A stretch of 64,000 bases of DNA from Clostridium sp. C2-6-12 (GCF_009928485.1 NZ_JAABNP010000015.1:16316-80315), one strand, 5' to 3'. Positions 1 through 8,803 are shown, numbered from the stretch's first letter. The notes: generated from the letters alone by a model not told the origin. Numbers and translations are program-made.

Positions 1-144
1 GTTCCTCCTCCAGTTGTTCCTGTTCCAAAACCTCCGCTTGTTCCTCCGGTTCCTCCTCCAGTTGTTCCTGTTCCAAAACCTCCACTTGTTCCTCCGGTTC
101 CTCCTCCAGTTGTTCCTGTTCCAAAACCTCCGCTTGTTCCTCCG
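1..144 (-). repeat. three tandem 48-bp repeats encoding a Gly/Thr-rich 16-residue unit
   Basis: Copies lie at 1-48, 49-96 and 97-144. They are nearly identical; the middle copy differs by one base from its neighbours. Each encodes 16 residues of the type GTGGTSGGFGTGTTGG. A degenerate continuation follows at 145-190. The array probably extends beyond the left edge, and copy number is likely to vary between strains through slippage. Confidence 0.9.
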
Positions 145-812
145 GTTCCTCCCGCAGTTGTACCTGTTCCTCCTGATGTTGTTCCTGTAGTTGTACCTCC
201 AGCTGGGGTAGTAATTCCGCCGCCTTGCAGTAACTTAGCTGTTCCGGTGTTTTGCCACTCTTGAACTTGATTAATAGCCTGCTGAGGAGTCCTTCCTAAA
301 CCAACCAAAACTCCCATTAAAATAACTTTTTGATAAGTTCTTTGTATGTTCATCCCCTCATTAGGTTCTCTTAGTGCATATACTACTAAGGGTACTGTAT
401 ACCTAATCCAGTCATCAGGGGTAAATTTAGAAGTATCCTGTTGCCTTTTGATTCTGTTCATCATTCCAGAATTTGAATTATTATTCATATTATTAGTATA
501 ATTCATATAATCATTATCCATAAGAACTCCAACTTTAGGTGCATTAGTAAGAACATCAATAGCACCATGACAGCTTTCAAACTGCTCAGATAGATCCTGA
601 CCTGCAGTAAGTCCAAAATGCTTTCCTTTTTCCCATGCAGGTATTTTACTTACATCATAAACTACTCCTTCAATAGCTACATATGCTGGATTTCCATTCT
701 CTCCATTGTATTTTTCTAATTCTTCTATAGTAAATTCATTTTCTACCCTATCGTAACTGTAATTACTATTTGTTAGTTCATTGATAGTCTTAAAATCAAA
801 ATAAATTCCCAT
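1..812 (-). CDS. cytochrome b5-like heme/steroid-binding domain protein with Gly/Thr-rich repeat tail (3' end outside window)
   Basis: The reading frame opens with ATG at 810-812 and runs without a stop to the window edge, so the C-terminus is missing. Residues about 25-95 read as a clostridial cytochrome b5-like domain: LEKYNGENGNPAYVAIEG, then VYDVSKIPAWEKGKH, then a CHG that could supply a second heme ligand. The usual HPGG is replaced by KHFGLTAGQ, as in the clostridial branch of the family. Next comes a polar region and a segment of about 75 residues with no known domain, then a low-complexity tail of Gly, Thr and Ser with a 16-residue repeat. No signal peptide is visible, so a cytoplasmic location is likely. 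The heme role is inferred from the family; the tail's function is unknown. Confidence 0.75.
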   Translation of the reverse strand, partial: MGIYFDFKTINELTNSNYSYDRVENEFTIEELEKYNGENGNPAYVAIEGVVYDVSKIPAWEKGKHFGLTAGQDLSEQFESCHGAIDVLTNAPKVGVLMDNDYMNYTNNMNNNSNSGMMNRIKRQQDTSKFTPDDWIRYTVPLVVYALREPNEGMNIQRTYQKVILMGVLVGLGRTPQQAINQVQEWQNTGTAKLLQGGGITTPAGGTTTGTTSGGTGTTAGGTGGTSGGFGTGTTGGGTGGTSGGFGTGTTGGGTGGTSGGFGTGTTGGG

Positions 813-959
813 AAATTCCTCTTAAACATTTTTATCTATAAAGTTTATGCCTATAGAGATTTAAAAATGCATCAATATAAATTATACCTACGACAAAAAT
901 GCCTATAACAATTATTAGAATTATTCTAAACATTTCCTGAAGTAAGCTTTAAAATTTGA

Positions 960-2036
960 TTATTTTAATTGTGCAAGATCTATAATAAATGGTTCTCCGA
1001 CTTGTTTATACTCTTCATCCATTTTACCACTTTCCTCTGGATACTTTGCTGCATAAGGTGTTAATGTTAATATCTTAGCATTTTCATTTAAATTCCCGTA
1101 AATATTTTCTATCTTAAATAATGCATTGTCTTTGCTACTATGAGAAGCATAAAATTCAACTTTATTCCCTAAATTATCTGTTCCCTTTAAACTAATATCA
1201 TATGTTGGTTTCATTTTAAAATTAGATACTGATGCATAAATTTTTTGCCCTACAGCGTTACTTGTATATTTTTGAAGCGTATATTCTGTACCATTCTCCA
1301 TTATGAATTTGTTGTTAAGAGATAATTCCTTGGTATCTATTTTTAACAAGTCTCCATTTGTCCTAAATTCAAATCCCCATTTATTACTCTTATTATTAAT
1401 GTCTCTATTCACTTCCACTGGCGAACATGAAAGTTTTATATCTAAATCTCCACTTAAGTCTAACTCTCCTATATCATAAGTTAATACGGATTGAATTGTA
1501 TATTCATCAATACTCCTAGAACCTCCACCGCCTCCAGTGTTTAGTTCTTTACCATTTATGGAAATGCCATTAAATCCATGCCACGCCTGATTATCTTCAC
1601 TTTGGTTTTCTCCATAAATTTCGCTTAATTTCTTATCATAAATTACATTATATGAGACAGTTAATTCATCTCCATCTAATATAACCTCATTCAATTGAAC
1701 TGTTACTCCATTATTACTTATAACTTTATTTATTACAGTCTTATAATCATCTAAATTCTTTTGTATACCTAAAAATCTACCAATGTCCTCTACGCCTGCT
1801 ATTTGCAATGTTTTTGTTAATGCTTGTACTCCAACATTTGTCCCAAATAATGTTACCATTAATGCTACAGCTAGGCCTGCTGCTACAATATTTCTTTTAC
1901 AAGATTTCTTTTTTGAAATTGATTTTCTAAAATTATTCATAATATTTTTCTTTTCAATATCATTAAAATCTTTTCTTTCATATTCTTCTAAATTTATATT
2001 TCCTTCATTTAACATGCTATATATATTATTGTTCAT
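960..2036 (-). CDS. DUF4179 domain protein, probable membrane anti-sigma factor
   Basis: This 358-residue protein has a basic cytoplasmic N-terminus of about 48 residues, one transmembrane segment (about 50-70, AAGLAVALMVTLFGTNVGV) and a large extracytoplasmic part. The sequence ALTKTLQIAGVEDIGRFLGI after the membrane segment is typical of DUF4179 proteins, which are commonly encoded directly downstream of ECF sigma factors. The ATG lies one base after the stop of the sigma gene, so the two are co-transcribed and probably translationally coupled. The inferred role is to hold the sigma factor at the membrane until an envelope signal arrives. A collapsed remnant of a second such pair lies at 4171-4346. 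Confidence 0.8.
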   Translation of the reverse strand: MNNNIYSMLNEGNINLEEYERKDFNDIEKKNIMNNFRKSISKKKSCKRNIVAAGLAVALMVTLFGTNVGVQALTKTLQIAGVEDIGRFLGIQKNLDDYKTVINKVISNNGVTVQLNEVILDGDELTVSYNVIYDKKLSEIYGENQSEDNQAWHGFNGISINGKELNTGGGGGSRSIDEYTIQSVLTYDIGELDLSGDLDIKLSCSPVEVNRDINNKSNKWGFEFRTNGDLLKIDTKELSLNNKFIMENGTEYTLQKYTSNAVGQKIYASVSNFKMKPTYDISLKGTDNLGNKVEFYASHSSKDNALFKIENIYGNLNENAKILTLTPYAAKYPEESGKMDEEYKQVGEPFIIDLAQLK

Positions 2037-2037
2037 A

Positions 2038-2595
2038 TTATAAACCTCTGCTTTCTGCTAAGTTAAATAATTTTTGTATTTTCTTCTTTCCTCTAGATAA
2101 TCTATTGTATATAACATCTCTTTTAAGTCCAATTTCTTCGCTTACATCATTAATTTCCTTTTCCTCCACATATAACTTATAAAATAAAGCTCTATCCTTT
2201 TCATTTAAACAATTCAATATTTCATTTATCTCATCATTCAATTCGTTTTTAATAAGAACTTCATCAGTTGTATCTTTAACACTTATTTCTAAATTCTCTA
2301 TGTTTTCATATTCTATACCTTTTAGGTATTTTCTTTTATAATCTATACACTTAAATTTAGCTATTCCTGCTAACCAGTTTTTGAATTCACTTTTATTTTC
2401 ATCATAGCTATCAATGTTATTCCAAATTCCAAGAAATATATCATTAATACATTCATCTTGAACATTTTTCAAATTATAGAGATGTTTGTGTACAATTGAT
2501 TTTACTACCCATCCATAATTATCTATAAGATATTCTAAAGCCTTTTCATTCCTTTTACTCAATTGAGTAATAAAATTTTCTTCTTTTATTTTCAT
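2038..2595 (-). CDS. ECF-type RNA polymerase sigma-70 factor
   Basis: This 185-residue protein has region 2 at about 15-90 (ALEYLIDNYGWVVKSIVHK, then DECINDIFLGIW and FKNWLAGIAKFKCIDYKRK) and region 4 at about 120-175 (LNEKDRALFYKLYVEEK, then GLKRDVIYNRLSRGKKKIQ as the recognition helix). It lacks regions 1 and 3, as ECF factors do. It is the first gene of a two-gene operon with the DUF4179 protein at 960-2036. Autoregulation is usual for such pairs but is not proven here. Its N-terminal 45 codons are closely matched by the remnant at 4171-4346. Confidence 0.88.
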   Translation of the reverse strand: MKIKEENFITQLSKRNEKALEYLIDNYGWVVKSIVHKHLYNLKNVQDECINDIFLGIWNNIDSYDENKSEFKNWLAGIAKFKCIDYKRKYLKGIEYENIENLEISVKDTTDEVLIKNELNDEINEILNCLNEKDRALFYKLYVEEKEINDVSEEIGLKRDVIYNRLSRGKKKIQKLFNLAESRGL

Positions 2596-2968
2596 TATTA
2601 ACCTTCTTCCTAAAACAAGCTTGCATATAATTATTTATCTCCTACATTTAATACTTCGATTAATAACTTATCATATCTATCAATATTTTGAAATTTCACT
2701 AAAAATTCTTTGATACTAGTTTAATTTCTTTTTATTACATAAAATATAGCAAATATATAACTTACTAAGTTTATTAAAACTTGACTAAAATTTTCAATAA
2801 TTATATATTTATATATATGCTGAAGATTTGATTACACTTATCATTAAATTGAATACACAATTTAAATTTTAATCATAGCATTTCGCTATATCATTTGAAG
2901 AATAGTATATACTGTTTTAAAATTTTCACGTATAAGTATTATAAAACATATTTAAGGGGGCTTTATAA
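2596..2968. other. 373-bp divergent intergenic region between the sigma operon and aroF
   Basis: This A+T-rich stretch should hold the promoters of the minus-strand sigma operon and of the plus-strand DAHP synthase gene. I see no open frame with a ribosome binding site. The 40 bp next to the sigma start resemble the bases upstream of the decayed sigma copy at 4347-4390. Both loci also contain an AACTTGACTA element, near 2790 and near 4460. I could not place a -10/-35 pair with confidence. Confidence 0.6.
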
Positions 2969-3997
2969 ATGAGTTTTTTAAACGTTAGAAAAATTCCATC
3001 TCCAGAGGAAATTAAAGCTATTACTCCTCTATCAGATAATCTAAAAAAGATTAAAGCTGAAAGAGATGAAGAAATCAAAGAAATCTTTGCAGGCAATAAG
3101 GATAAGTTTGTGGTTATTATAGGACCTTGCTCAGCTGATGATGAGACTTCAGTTTGTGACTATATAAGCAGACTTGCAAAAGTAAATGAAAAAGTTAAAG
3201 ATAAGTTATTTATTGTTCCTAGAATCTATACAAATAAACCTAGAACTACAGGTGAGGGTTATAAAGGAATGTTCCATCAGCCAGATCCTGAAAAATCTCC
3301 TAATATCCATGAAGGCTTAATTTCAATTAGAAAAATGTTCATTCGTGCAATAGAAGAATCAGGACTTACACCTGCTGACGAAATGCTTTATCCTTCAAAT
3401 TATATGTATTGTGATGACTTATTAAGTTACGTAGCTGTTGGGGCTAGAAGTGTTGAAAATCAACAACATAGACTTACTGCTAGTGGAATTGATGTTCCTG
3501 TGGGTATGAAAAATCCAACAAGTGGAGATATATCTGTCATGTTTAATTCTATTCAAGCAGCGCATGCAAAACATAACTTCTTATATAGACATAATGAAGT
3601 AAATACAACTGGTAATCCATATGCTCATGCAATTATGCGTGGTGCTGTAGATCAATTTGGAAATAACATTCCAAATTATCATTATGAAGATTTAATGAAG
3701 GTTGCTGAAACATATGGTGAGTATAACTTCCCATATCCAGCAGTAATTGTTGATACAAATCATGCTAATTCAATGAAGAAGTTTGCAGAGCAACCTCGTA
3801 TAGTAAGAGAAATTTTACACAGTAGAGCTTATAATAACGATATTAAGAAATTAGTAAAAGGTGTTATGATAGAAAGCTATATAGACGAAGGCTGCCAAAA
3901 AGTTGGAGATAATGTTTATGGTAAATCAATCACTGACCCATGCCTTGGCTGGGAAGCTACTGAAAAATTACTGTATTATATCGCAGATCAAGCTTAA
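2969..3997 (+). CDS. aroF: 3-deoxy-7-phosphoheptulonate (DAHP) synthase, class I
   Basis: This cytoplasmic enzyme joins phosphoenolpyruvate and erythrose 4-phosphate, the first step of the shikimate pathway to aromatic amino acids. The 342-residue length is that of the AroF/G/H group. Visible motifs are VVIIGPCSADDE (about 48-59), PRIYTNKPRTTGEGYKG around the substrate site, GARSVENQQHR, VGMKNPTSGD and VDTNHANSMK. The start follows AAGGGGG by about 10 bases. It stands alone between the intact and the decayed sigma/DUF4179 loci and ends in a clear terminator at 4054-4084. The N-terminal extension could carry feedback regulation, but which amino acid inhibits it cannot be read from the sequence. 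Confidence 0.93.
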   Translation: MSFLNVRKIPSPEEIKAITPLSDNLKKIKAERDEEIKEIFAGNKDKFVVIIGPCSADDETSVCDYISRLAKVNEKVKDKLFIVPRIYTNKPRTTGEGYKGMFHQPDPEKSPNIHEGLISIRKMFIRAIEESGLTPADEMLYPSNYMYCDDLLSYVAVGARSVENQQHRLTASGIDVPVGMKNPTSGDISVMFNSIQAAHAKHNFLYRHNEVNTTGNPYAHAIMRGAVDQFGNNIPNYHYEDLMKVAETYGEYNFPYPAVIVDTNHANSMKKFAEQPRIVREILHSRAYNNDIKKLVKGVMIESYIDEGCQKVGDNVYGKSITDPCLGWEATEKLLYYIADQA

Positions 3998-4053
3998 GGC
4001 TGTTAACATCTATCAGTTAACAATTTATAGTTATAGATGATGTTTTTACTTTT

Positions 4054-4084
4054 AAAAGGGGCGATATTATATATCGCCCCTTAA
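4054..4084 (+). terminator. rho-independent terminator of the DAHP synthase gene
   Basis: A 10-bp perfect stem, GGGGCGATAT (4058-4067) with ATATCGCCCC (4071-4080), has a 3-base loop. It is flanked by AAAA upstream and a short T-rich run downstream. It lies about 60 bases after the stop codon. Confidence 0.85.
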
Positions 4085-4170
4085 ATTTATCATAATGATT
4101 TTCAGACTCTGATTTCTTTTATACAAAAATAAACTAAAAAATATTTTATTCGATTTTTAAATTATTATAA

Positions 4171-4346
4171 CTAAGTTAAATCCATAGTAAATGGATCTCC
4201 TATTATTTTATATTCACCATTATCTTATATAGATGTTTTCTCACAATATATTTAATAATCCATTCGTAATTATCTATAACATAATCTAAAGCTTTTTCGT
4301 TCTTTTTTCTTAATTGCTGAATAAAATTTTCTTCATTTATTTTCAT
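4171..4346 (-). pseudogene. collapsed sigma/DUF4179 operon remnant (sigma N-terminus joined to DUF4179 C-terminus)
   Basis: From the ATG at 4346 the minus strand reads MKINEENFIQQLRKKNEKAL, and the match to the intact sigma factor at 2038-2595 continues for about 43 codons (through IVRKHLY). The similarity then jumps, in another frame, to EYKIIGDPFTMDLT followed by TAG at 4171-4173. That matches the last residues of the DUF4179 protein (EYKQVGEPFIIDLAQLK). So roughly 1.5 kb, the end of sigma and nearly all of the anti-sigma gene, has been deleted from a second copy of the operon. Nothing functional is expected from what remains, unless the short sigma N-terminal peptide is still made. Confidence 0.85.
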
Positions 4347-4561
4347 TTCTATCCTTCTCCCTAAAGTAAGCTTAAACCATCTACTTTGTTACTATACTTA
4401 TCATTTCGTTTGTAAATTTGTATATCTATCAAAAATTATAATCTTTTCCATAATTTTTTCTAACTTGACTAGATTTAATAAGAACTATATAGTTATGTAG
4501 TCAATTTAATTTTAACATTTATGTATAAAATCGAATAAAATACTGGAGATGATAAATAATA

Positions 4562-5350
4562 ATGAGATATTTAAGTGATTACCACCTACATTCTAAATAT
4601 TCTTTTGATGGAAATCAAACTATTGAACAAATTATACTTAAAGCTATTTCCCTGGAAATAAGTGAAATATGTTTAACTGAACATATTAGCTTTGACCCTA
4701 AGGACAAAAGTTATAATTTCTTTGATTTTAAAGATTATAAAAATGAAATAAAAAAACTTTCAAAAAAATATACTGGGAAAATAAATATAAAAACTGGTTT
4801 AGAAATTGGAGAATATCCTCTTTATAAAGAAGAATTTGATAAGTATTTTAAAGAACATAATTTAGACTTTATAATAGGTTCAATACATAATCTTAATGGA
4901 CTTGGTCTTAGAACCAATATTTTGGAAAATGGAGTAAAATATACTTATGAAACCTATTTTAAAGAAGTCTTAAGCTTTGTACAAATTGGAGATTTTGATG
5001 TACTTGGTCATCTTGATATTGTTCAAAGATATGCTTATGAGACTGGTAAAGTATATAACTTGGAAGATTATAAAGATTACATTTATAATATATTAAAAAC
5101 AATAATTTCTCGCGGAAAAGGTATCGAAGTAAATACCTCAGGTTTATCAAATAATTTACTTTTTCCCAAAAGGGAAATTTTACAGATGTATAAGGATTTG
5201 AAAGGTGAAATAATAACCGTAGGTTCTGATGCCCACAGTCGCAATAGAGTTGGTGAAAACATAAGTTTAGTTTATGATTTATTAAAGCATATAGGATTTA
5301 AATATGTATCAACATATAATAGTAGAGAAATTAATGCAATAACATTGTAA
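4562..5350 (+). CDS. PHP-family histidinol-phosphatase
   Basis: This 262-residue protein starts MRYLSDYHLHSKYS; D6, H8 and H10 form the first metal-binding motif of the PHP phosphoesterase fold. Other family motifs are CLTEHISF (about 37-44), TGLEIGEY, FIIGSIHNL, DFDVLGHLDIV and the C-terminal GSDAHS. The HisJ/HisK group removes phosphate from L-histidinol phosphate in histidine synthesis using a metal cluster. The start follows GGAGATGATAAATA. No other his gene is adjacent, so the exact substrate is inferred from the family; a general PHP phosphoesterase is the alternative. Confidence 0.82.
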   Translation: MRYLSDYHLHSKYSFDGNQTIEQIILKAISLEISEICLTEHISFDPKDKSYNFFDFKDYKNEIKKLSKKYTGKINIKTGLEIGEYPLYKEEFDKYFKEHNLDFIIGSIHNLNGLGLRTNILENGVKYTYETYFKEVLSFVQIGDFDVLGHLDIVQRYAYETGKVYNLEDYKDYIYNILKTIISRGKGIEVNTSGLSNNLLFPKREILQMYKDLKGEIITVGSDAHSRNRVGENISLVYDLLKHIGFKYVSTYNSREINAITL

Positions 5351-5378
5351 TAGAAGAAAGCTAGAATTGTAGGAATAC

Positions 5379-5420
5379 AAATAAACCCACCAGTTTCGAG
5401 GAAAACTGGTGGGTTTATTT
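5379..5420. terminator. bidirectional terminator between the PHP phosphatase and the xylanase genes
   Basis: An 18-bp perfect stem (5379-5396 with 5403-5420, core AAACCCACCAGTTT) has a 6-base loop and A/T runs at both ends. It lies between two convergent genes and can serve both. Confidence 0.88.
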
Positions 5421-5517
5421 ATTAATTATATTTATACCTTACATTCAATTATGGTTTTAAATCAATATGAAAAATATTATGAGAGGTATTCTTCATATCT
5501 ATTATTATGAGTATCGT

Positions 5518-7794
5518 TTACTTATTAACAAGTTTTAAATTTCCAATATTAGCTGTACTTGACCAAGTTTGTCCTGTTGGATCGCACCAACTGTTTACAC
5601 CTGTTCTCTTTCCATCAGTAGCATCATTTACTTGTGCATCAAATCCTATAATCTTATTAGCTTGAGCACTATTCTTTAATGGAATAGCTACTTCAATTAA
5701 GTATCCATTTTCAGTAGTTTTAGCAAATGATTTAAACTTTTTAAGGTCTATGTTACCTCCACCGCTTTGCTCATTTACATAATTCACTCTATATTGAGCA
5801 TCATCACTATCATATGCTGCGCTTCTTCCATTATTCTCGTCAATAAATGCTTCTATTGAATCTTGTTCATGGGCAGCTTTGCTAGTCTTATCTAATTTAC
5901 TATCTGTAACTTCAAAAAGTGCATAAAGATAATTTTCATCCCATAAAGTTCTTATTTTAGCTTTAGCTGCATTTGTTCCTTGAACTGCAACATCTGTATT
6001 TATAACATTAGCACTATTCCAAATCTCATCTATGTTTCCATCAATGCTTGGAGTTCCATATTTAGCCTCTGAAATTTTAGGTGCTTTGCTAAATTCTAAA
6101 TATCCATAATTTGATACATCTTTAGCTTGAGTGTCGCTATAATCATTCCAAACTGAAGAAGAACTTATGCTTCCATTACCGTTATCATCATTAACTTTAA
6201 CATCAAAGCCTATTTTATTTCCTTCTGCCGGAGTAATTCCATCAATTGGTAATTTAGCTTGTATTTGATATCCATCAGCTTTAGTTGTTACCTTAATTGT
6301 ATCTATATTAGTATTTCTTTTTATTGTATATATATCTTTTAATTTACCATTTTTATTTATAAATATATCTACACTATCATTATTTCCAACTGTACTATCC
6401 TTTACATCAGCTAATACATATAAATTATTCTTGTCCCAGCAAGTTTTTACTTGAGCTGTTGCTCCATTTGAACCCTTTACAAATGTGTTAGCCTCAAAAG
6501 GTTTAACCATCATCCATTGCGAATCTTGGTTTTCTCCTATTACTGGTGTTAAATTAGGTGCTTTGACTGTTTGTCTAAACACACTAACTTTTGAAGGATC
6601 TACTATTGACCAATATGCAGGTTTAGCTTGTAAATTTCTATCAAAAAGCATTGGAGCATTTAATCTTCCTTTTGTTGGGAAATTATCTAACCATGTATCA
6701 TCATCTGCTCCACCCCATAACATTACCATGCTCAAATTCTTTTTAACTGCTTCTTCTTTGAAAACATCGAAAATTTTCTTATATTGACTTGCTTGTTGAA
6801 CTAAAACATCGTTAGTTACTTGTTTCATAGGTTCACTATCGCTATTATAAATAGATAAATCCATTTCTGTAACTTGAACAGTAAAGCTTGGCTTAATACT
6901 TTTTAAGCTTGCAAATTTTTCGATACATTCTTTAATTTGACTAGCTGATGGACCATACATAGAATTATGCATTTGTAAACCAACACCATCTATTGGAACT
7001 CCTTTTAAAAGAAGTCTCTTAACCAATTCATACATGTCATCTCTTTTTCTTGTGCTGCCTTCCATTCCATAATCATTTATTATTAATTTTGCATTTGGAT
7101 CAGCCTCTTTTGCATATTTAAAAGCCAATTCAATGTAATCGCTATCAAAGCCATCTCCATCTACATCCCCTATTATAGATTTCCACTTTGATTTTTCACT
7201 ATCTCCTCTAAGTCCGCTTTTATCAGAAATAACTTCGTTTACAACATCCCAAGAATCTATTTTTCCTGCATATCTGCCCGCTACATTTTTTATATGATTT
7301 TGCATTCTGCTTAGTAATAATTCTCGTGATGCTGGCTTAGTTTTGTCATTTTTATCTTGGAAAAACCAAGCAGGTACTTGACTATGCCATACCAAAGTAT
7401 GTCCTCTTAATTTCATATCATTTGCTTGTGCAAATGCAATAAGTTTATCTGCATCATCAAATTTAAAATTATTTTCTGTTGGCTCAGTTGCATCAATTTT
7501 CAAAAAATTTCCTGGTACTAATACATTGTATTGGTACTTAAAAAATCCTGAATGTACATCATTGGCATCAAGCTGCCCCGGATTAACTTCAGTTCCTATT
7601 GGGAAATAATCCTTAAAAACATCTTTTAACTTTGGAATATCCTTTTGATAATCCTTAACTTGTGCGTTAGCAGCCTTTCCACTTGCAGAAGTATTTTCTA
7701 CAGCCTTGCATTGGCTAGTTGTATAAATTCCTGAAGACATAAAAAAGACAATTGCTAGACCCATTAATTTAAAAAATTTTCTCCTAGTACACAA
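5518..7794 (-). CDS. secreted GH10 endo-1,4-beta-xylanase with two C-terminal CBM9-like modules
   Basis: This 758-residue protein has an N-terminal signal (about 1-31), a GH10 barrel (about 50-405) and two CBM9-like beta-sandwich modules (about 415-570 and 575-758). The acid/base is E187 in WDVVNEV and the nucleophile is E310 in VTEMDLS. GHTLVWHSQVPAW and VGLQMH are further GH10 motifs. It should cut xylan outside the cell while the CBMs hold chain ends. The start is TTG (7792-7794), 8 bases after AAGGGGGAG; the ATG at codon 11 has no well-spaced site. The TTG start gives TRRKFFK before the hydrophobic core, which resembles a twin-arginine motif, though Sec export is equally possible. Cell-wall anchoring repeats are absent. 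Confidence 0.92.
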   Translation of the reverse strand: MCTRRKFFKLMGLAIVFFMSSGIYTTSQCKAVENTSASGKAANAQVKDYQKDIPKLKDVFKDYFPIGTEVNPGQLDANDVHSGFFKYQYNVLVPGNFLKIDATEPTENNFKFDDADKLIAFAQANDMKLRGHTLVWHSQVPAWFFQDKNDKTKPASRELLLSRMQNHIKNVAGRYAGKIDSWDVVNEVISDKSGLRGDSEKSKWKSIIGDVDGDGFDSDYIELAFKYAKEADPNAKLIINDYGMEGSTRKRDDMYELVKRLLLKGVPIDGVGLQMHNSMYGPSASQIKECIEKFASLKSIKPSFTVQVTEMDLSIYNSDSEPMKQVTNDVLVQQASQYKKIFDVFKEEAVKKNLSMVMLWGGADDDTWLDNFPTKGRLNAPMLFDRNLQAKPAYWSIVDPSKVSVFRQTVKAPNLTPVIGENQDSQWMMVKPFEANTFVKGSNGATAQVKTCWDKNNLYVLADVKDSTVGNNDSVDIFINKNGKLKDIYTIKRNTNIDTIKVTTKADGYQIQAKLPIDGITPAEGNKIGFDVKVNDDNGNGSISSSSVWNDYSDTQAKDVSNYGYLEFSKAPKISEAKYGTPSIDGNIDEIWNSANVINTDVAVQGTNAAKAKIRTLWDENYLYALFEVTDSKLDKTSKAAHEQDSIEAFIDENNGRSAAYDSDDAQYRVNYVNEQSGGGNIDLKKFKSFAKTTENGYLIEVAIPLKNSAQANKIIGFDAQVNDATDGKRTGVNSWCDPTGQTWSSTANIGNLKLVNK

Positions 7795-7932
7795 TTTTTA
7801 ATCTCCCCCTTATTAATACGTTTACATATGAAATTGTATACTCTTTTTATATTTCAGAAAACCTAACAAATTATTGAATTTATACTAATTTTTATAGATG
7901 TTTTGAAATATTTTCTTTTATTCTTTACATAA

Positions 7933-8133
7933 TTATATAACTTTTATATTAATTATTTCAGCATCTGTATTAGATTCTACAAAAGAAATTATATGTTCCA
8001 TTGTAGAATCTGCTTGCCCTGAACTTCCACATATTGCTGCAATTCCTATAACTATAGTCTTATGAATATCTTGTTCATCTATTTCAGCTACTGATATATT
8101 AAACTTATTTTTCAGTTTTATGATTTTTATATT
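7933..8133 (-). pseudogene. truncated YlxP/DUF503 family remnant
   Basis: A minus-strand frame open from 8133 to the stop at 7933-7935 encodes KLKNKFNISVAEIDEQD, then VIGIAAICGSSGQAD and HIISFVESNTDAEIINI. This matches the C-terminal two thirds of the small DUF503 (YlxP) proteins. The N-terminal beta strand and any start codon are missing: an in-frame TAA sits at 8134-8136 and no usable ATG, GTG or TTG with a ribosome binding site follows it. It is probably a dead fragment left upstream of the xylanase gene. Confidence 0.7.
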
Positions 8134-8355
8134 TTATCGTTTACATTTTATTGATATCTCAATAAAAATATTTATTTTTATGATTTTTTTATCATTTTAT
8201 CAATTTACTCGTTCCTTTCTTACTATATATTTAATCCTTCAAGGTTTAAAATCAACTTATTCAATTTTCACCCTATATTTTTAACAAACTTCAATATTTG
8301 GTAAGATGAAAAAATTTTTCTAATGTATTATATTATAAATATAGAAATTAATTAA

Positions 8356-8381
8356 ATAAACGTTTATGAAATACGTTTATA
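8356..8381. promoter_or_regulatory. ATAAACGTTTAT palindrome, possible operator upstream of the 80-residue ORF
   Basis: A perfect 12-bp palindrome, ATAAACGTTTAT (8356-8367), is followed by a second ACGTTTAT half at 8373-8380. A related ACGTTTACATATGAAA lies just upstream of the xylanase start near 7818. LacI/CcpA-type and other dimeric regulators bind sites of this general form. No binding protein can be named from the window. Confidence 0.4.
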
Positions 8382-8397
8382 ATTTGGAGGGATTATT

Positions 8398-8640
8398 ATG
8401 AACTATAGAGCTGTTAAAACACACAAATCTAATTTAATTCATTTTCAATTCAATAAAAATACTACTCATAATAAAGCTTCAATAATTTTCAAAAACATTA
8501 TTAATGATGTTAAATCTTTTGTGAATTATTTGTTTACATCATCAAGTTATGCACATGATGAATATTATACTAATCAAAATTTTTATCATGAAACTGCTAC
8601 TGATTTACGATTAAAAGCTTCTCAAAGAACTTTTTTATAA
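8398..8640 (+). CDS. small hypothetical protein
   Basis: An 80-residue frame starts 8 bases after TTGGAGGGA and ends just before a good terminator (8680-8714), which argues that it is a real transcription unit. The protein is basic and polar (MNYRAVKTHKSNLIHFQF at the start), rich in His, Asn and Lys. It has no signal peptide; the stretch ASIIFKNIINDVKSFVNYLF may form an amphipathic helix. I do not recognise a family. The palindrome at 8356-8367 could regulate it. Confidence 0.55.
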   Translation: MNYRAVKTHKSNLIHFQFNKNTTHNKASIIFKNIINDVKSFVNYLFTSSSYAHDEYYTNQNFYHETATDLRLKASQRTFL

Positions 8641-8679
8641 TATATCACATTTCACTAGTTTTTTATTAAGCTTAATATA

Positions 8680-8714
8680 AGGTTATGAAGTAATATTCGC
8701 TTCATAACTTTTTT
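8680..8714 (+). terminator. rho-independent terminator after the 80-residue ORF
   Basis: The stem GTTATGAAG (8682-8690) with CTTCATAAC (8700-8708) has a 9-base loop and is followed by six T residues on the plus strand. Confidence 0.8.
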
Positions 8715-8761
8715 GTTTATTCCAAATTATAAGTATCTTATAATTTGGAATAAAATGAATA

Positions 8762-8793
8762 AAGCAGAAGTTACTGCACTATAACTTCTGCTT
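8762..8793 (-). terminator. probable terminator of the PRPP synthetase gene
   Basis: A 12-bp perfect stem (8762-8773 with 8782-8793, core AAGCAGAAGTTA) lies 11 bases past the prs stop. On the minus strand it is followed by a T-rich but interrupted tract. Confidence 0.7.
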
Positions 8794-8803
8794 AAAATTT
8801 ATA

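Noticed and set aside
1..190. Repeats at the left edge as a CRISPR array
   Set aside because: The 48-bp units are contiguous, in frame and have no spacers; they are coding repeats. No CRISPR array is seen anywhere in the window.
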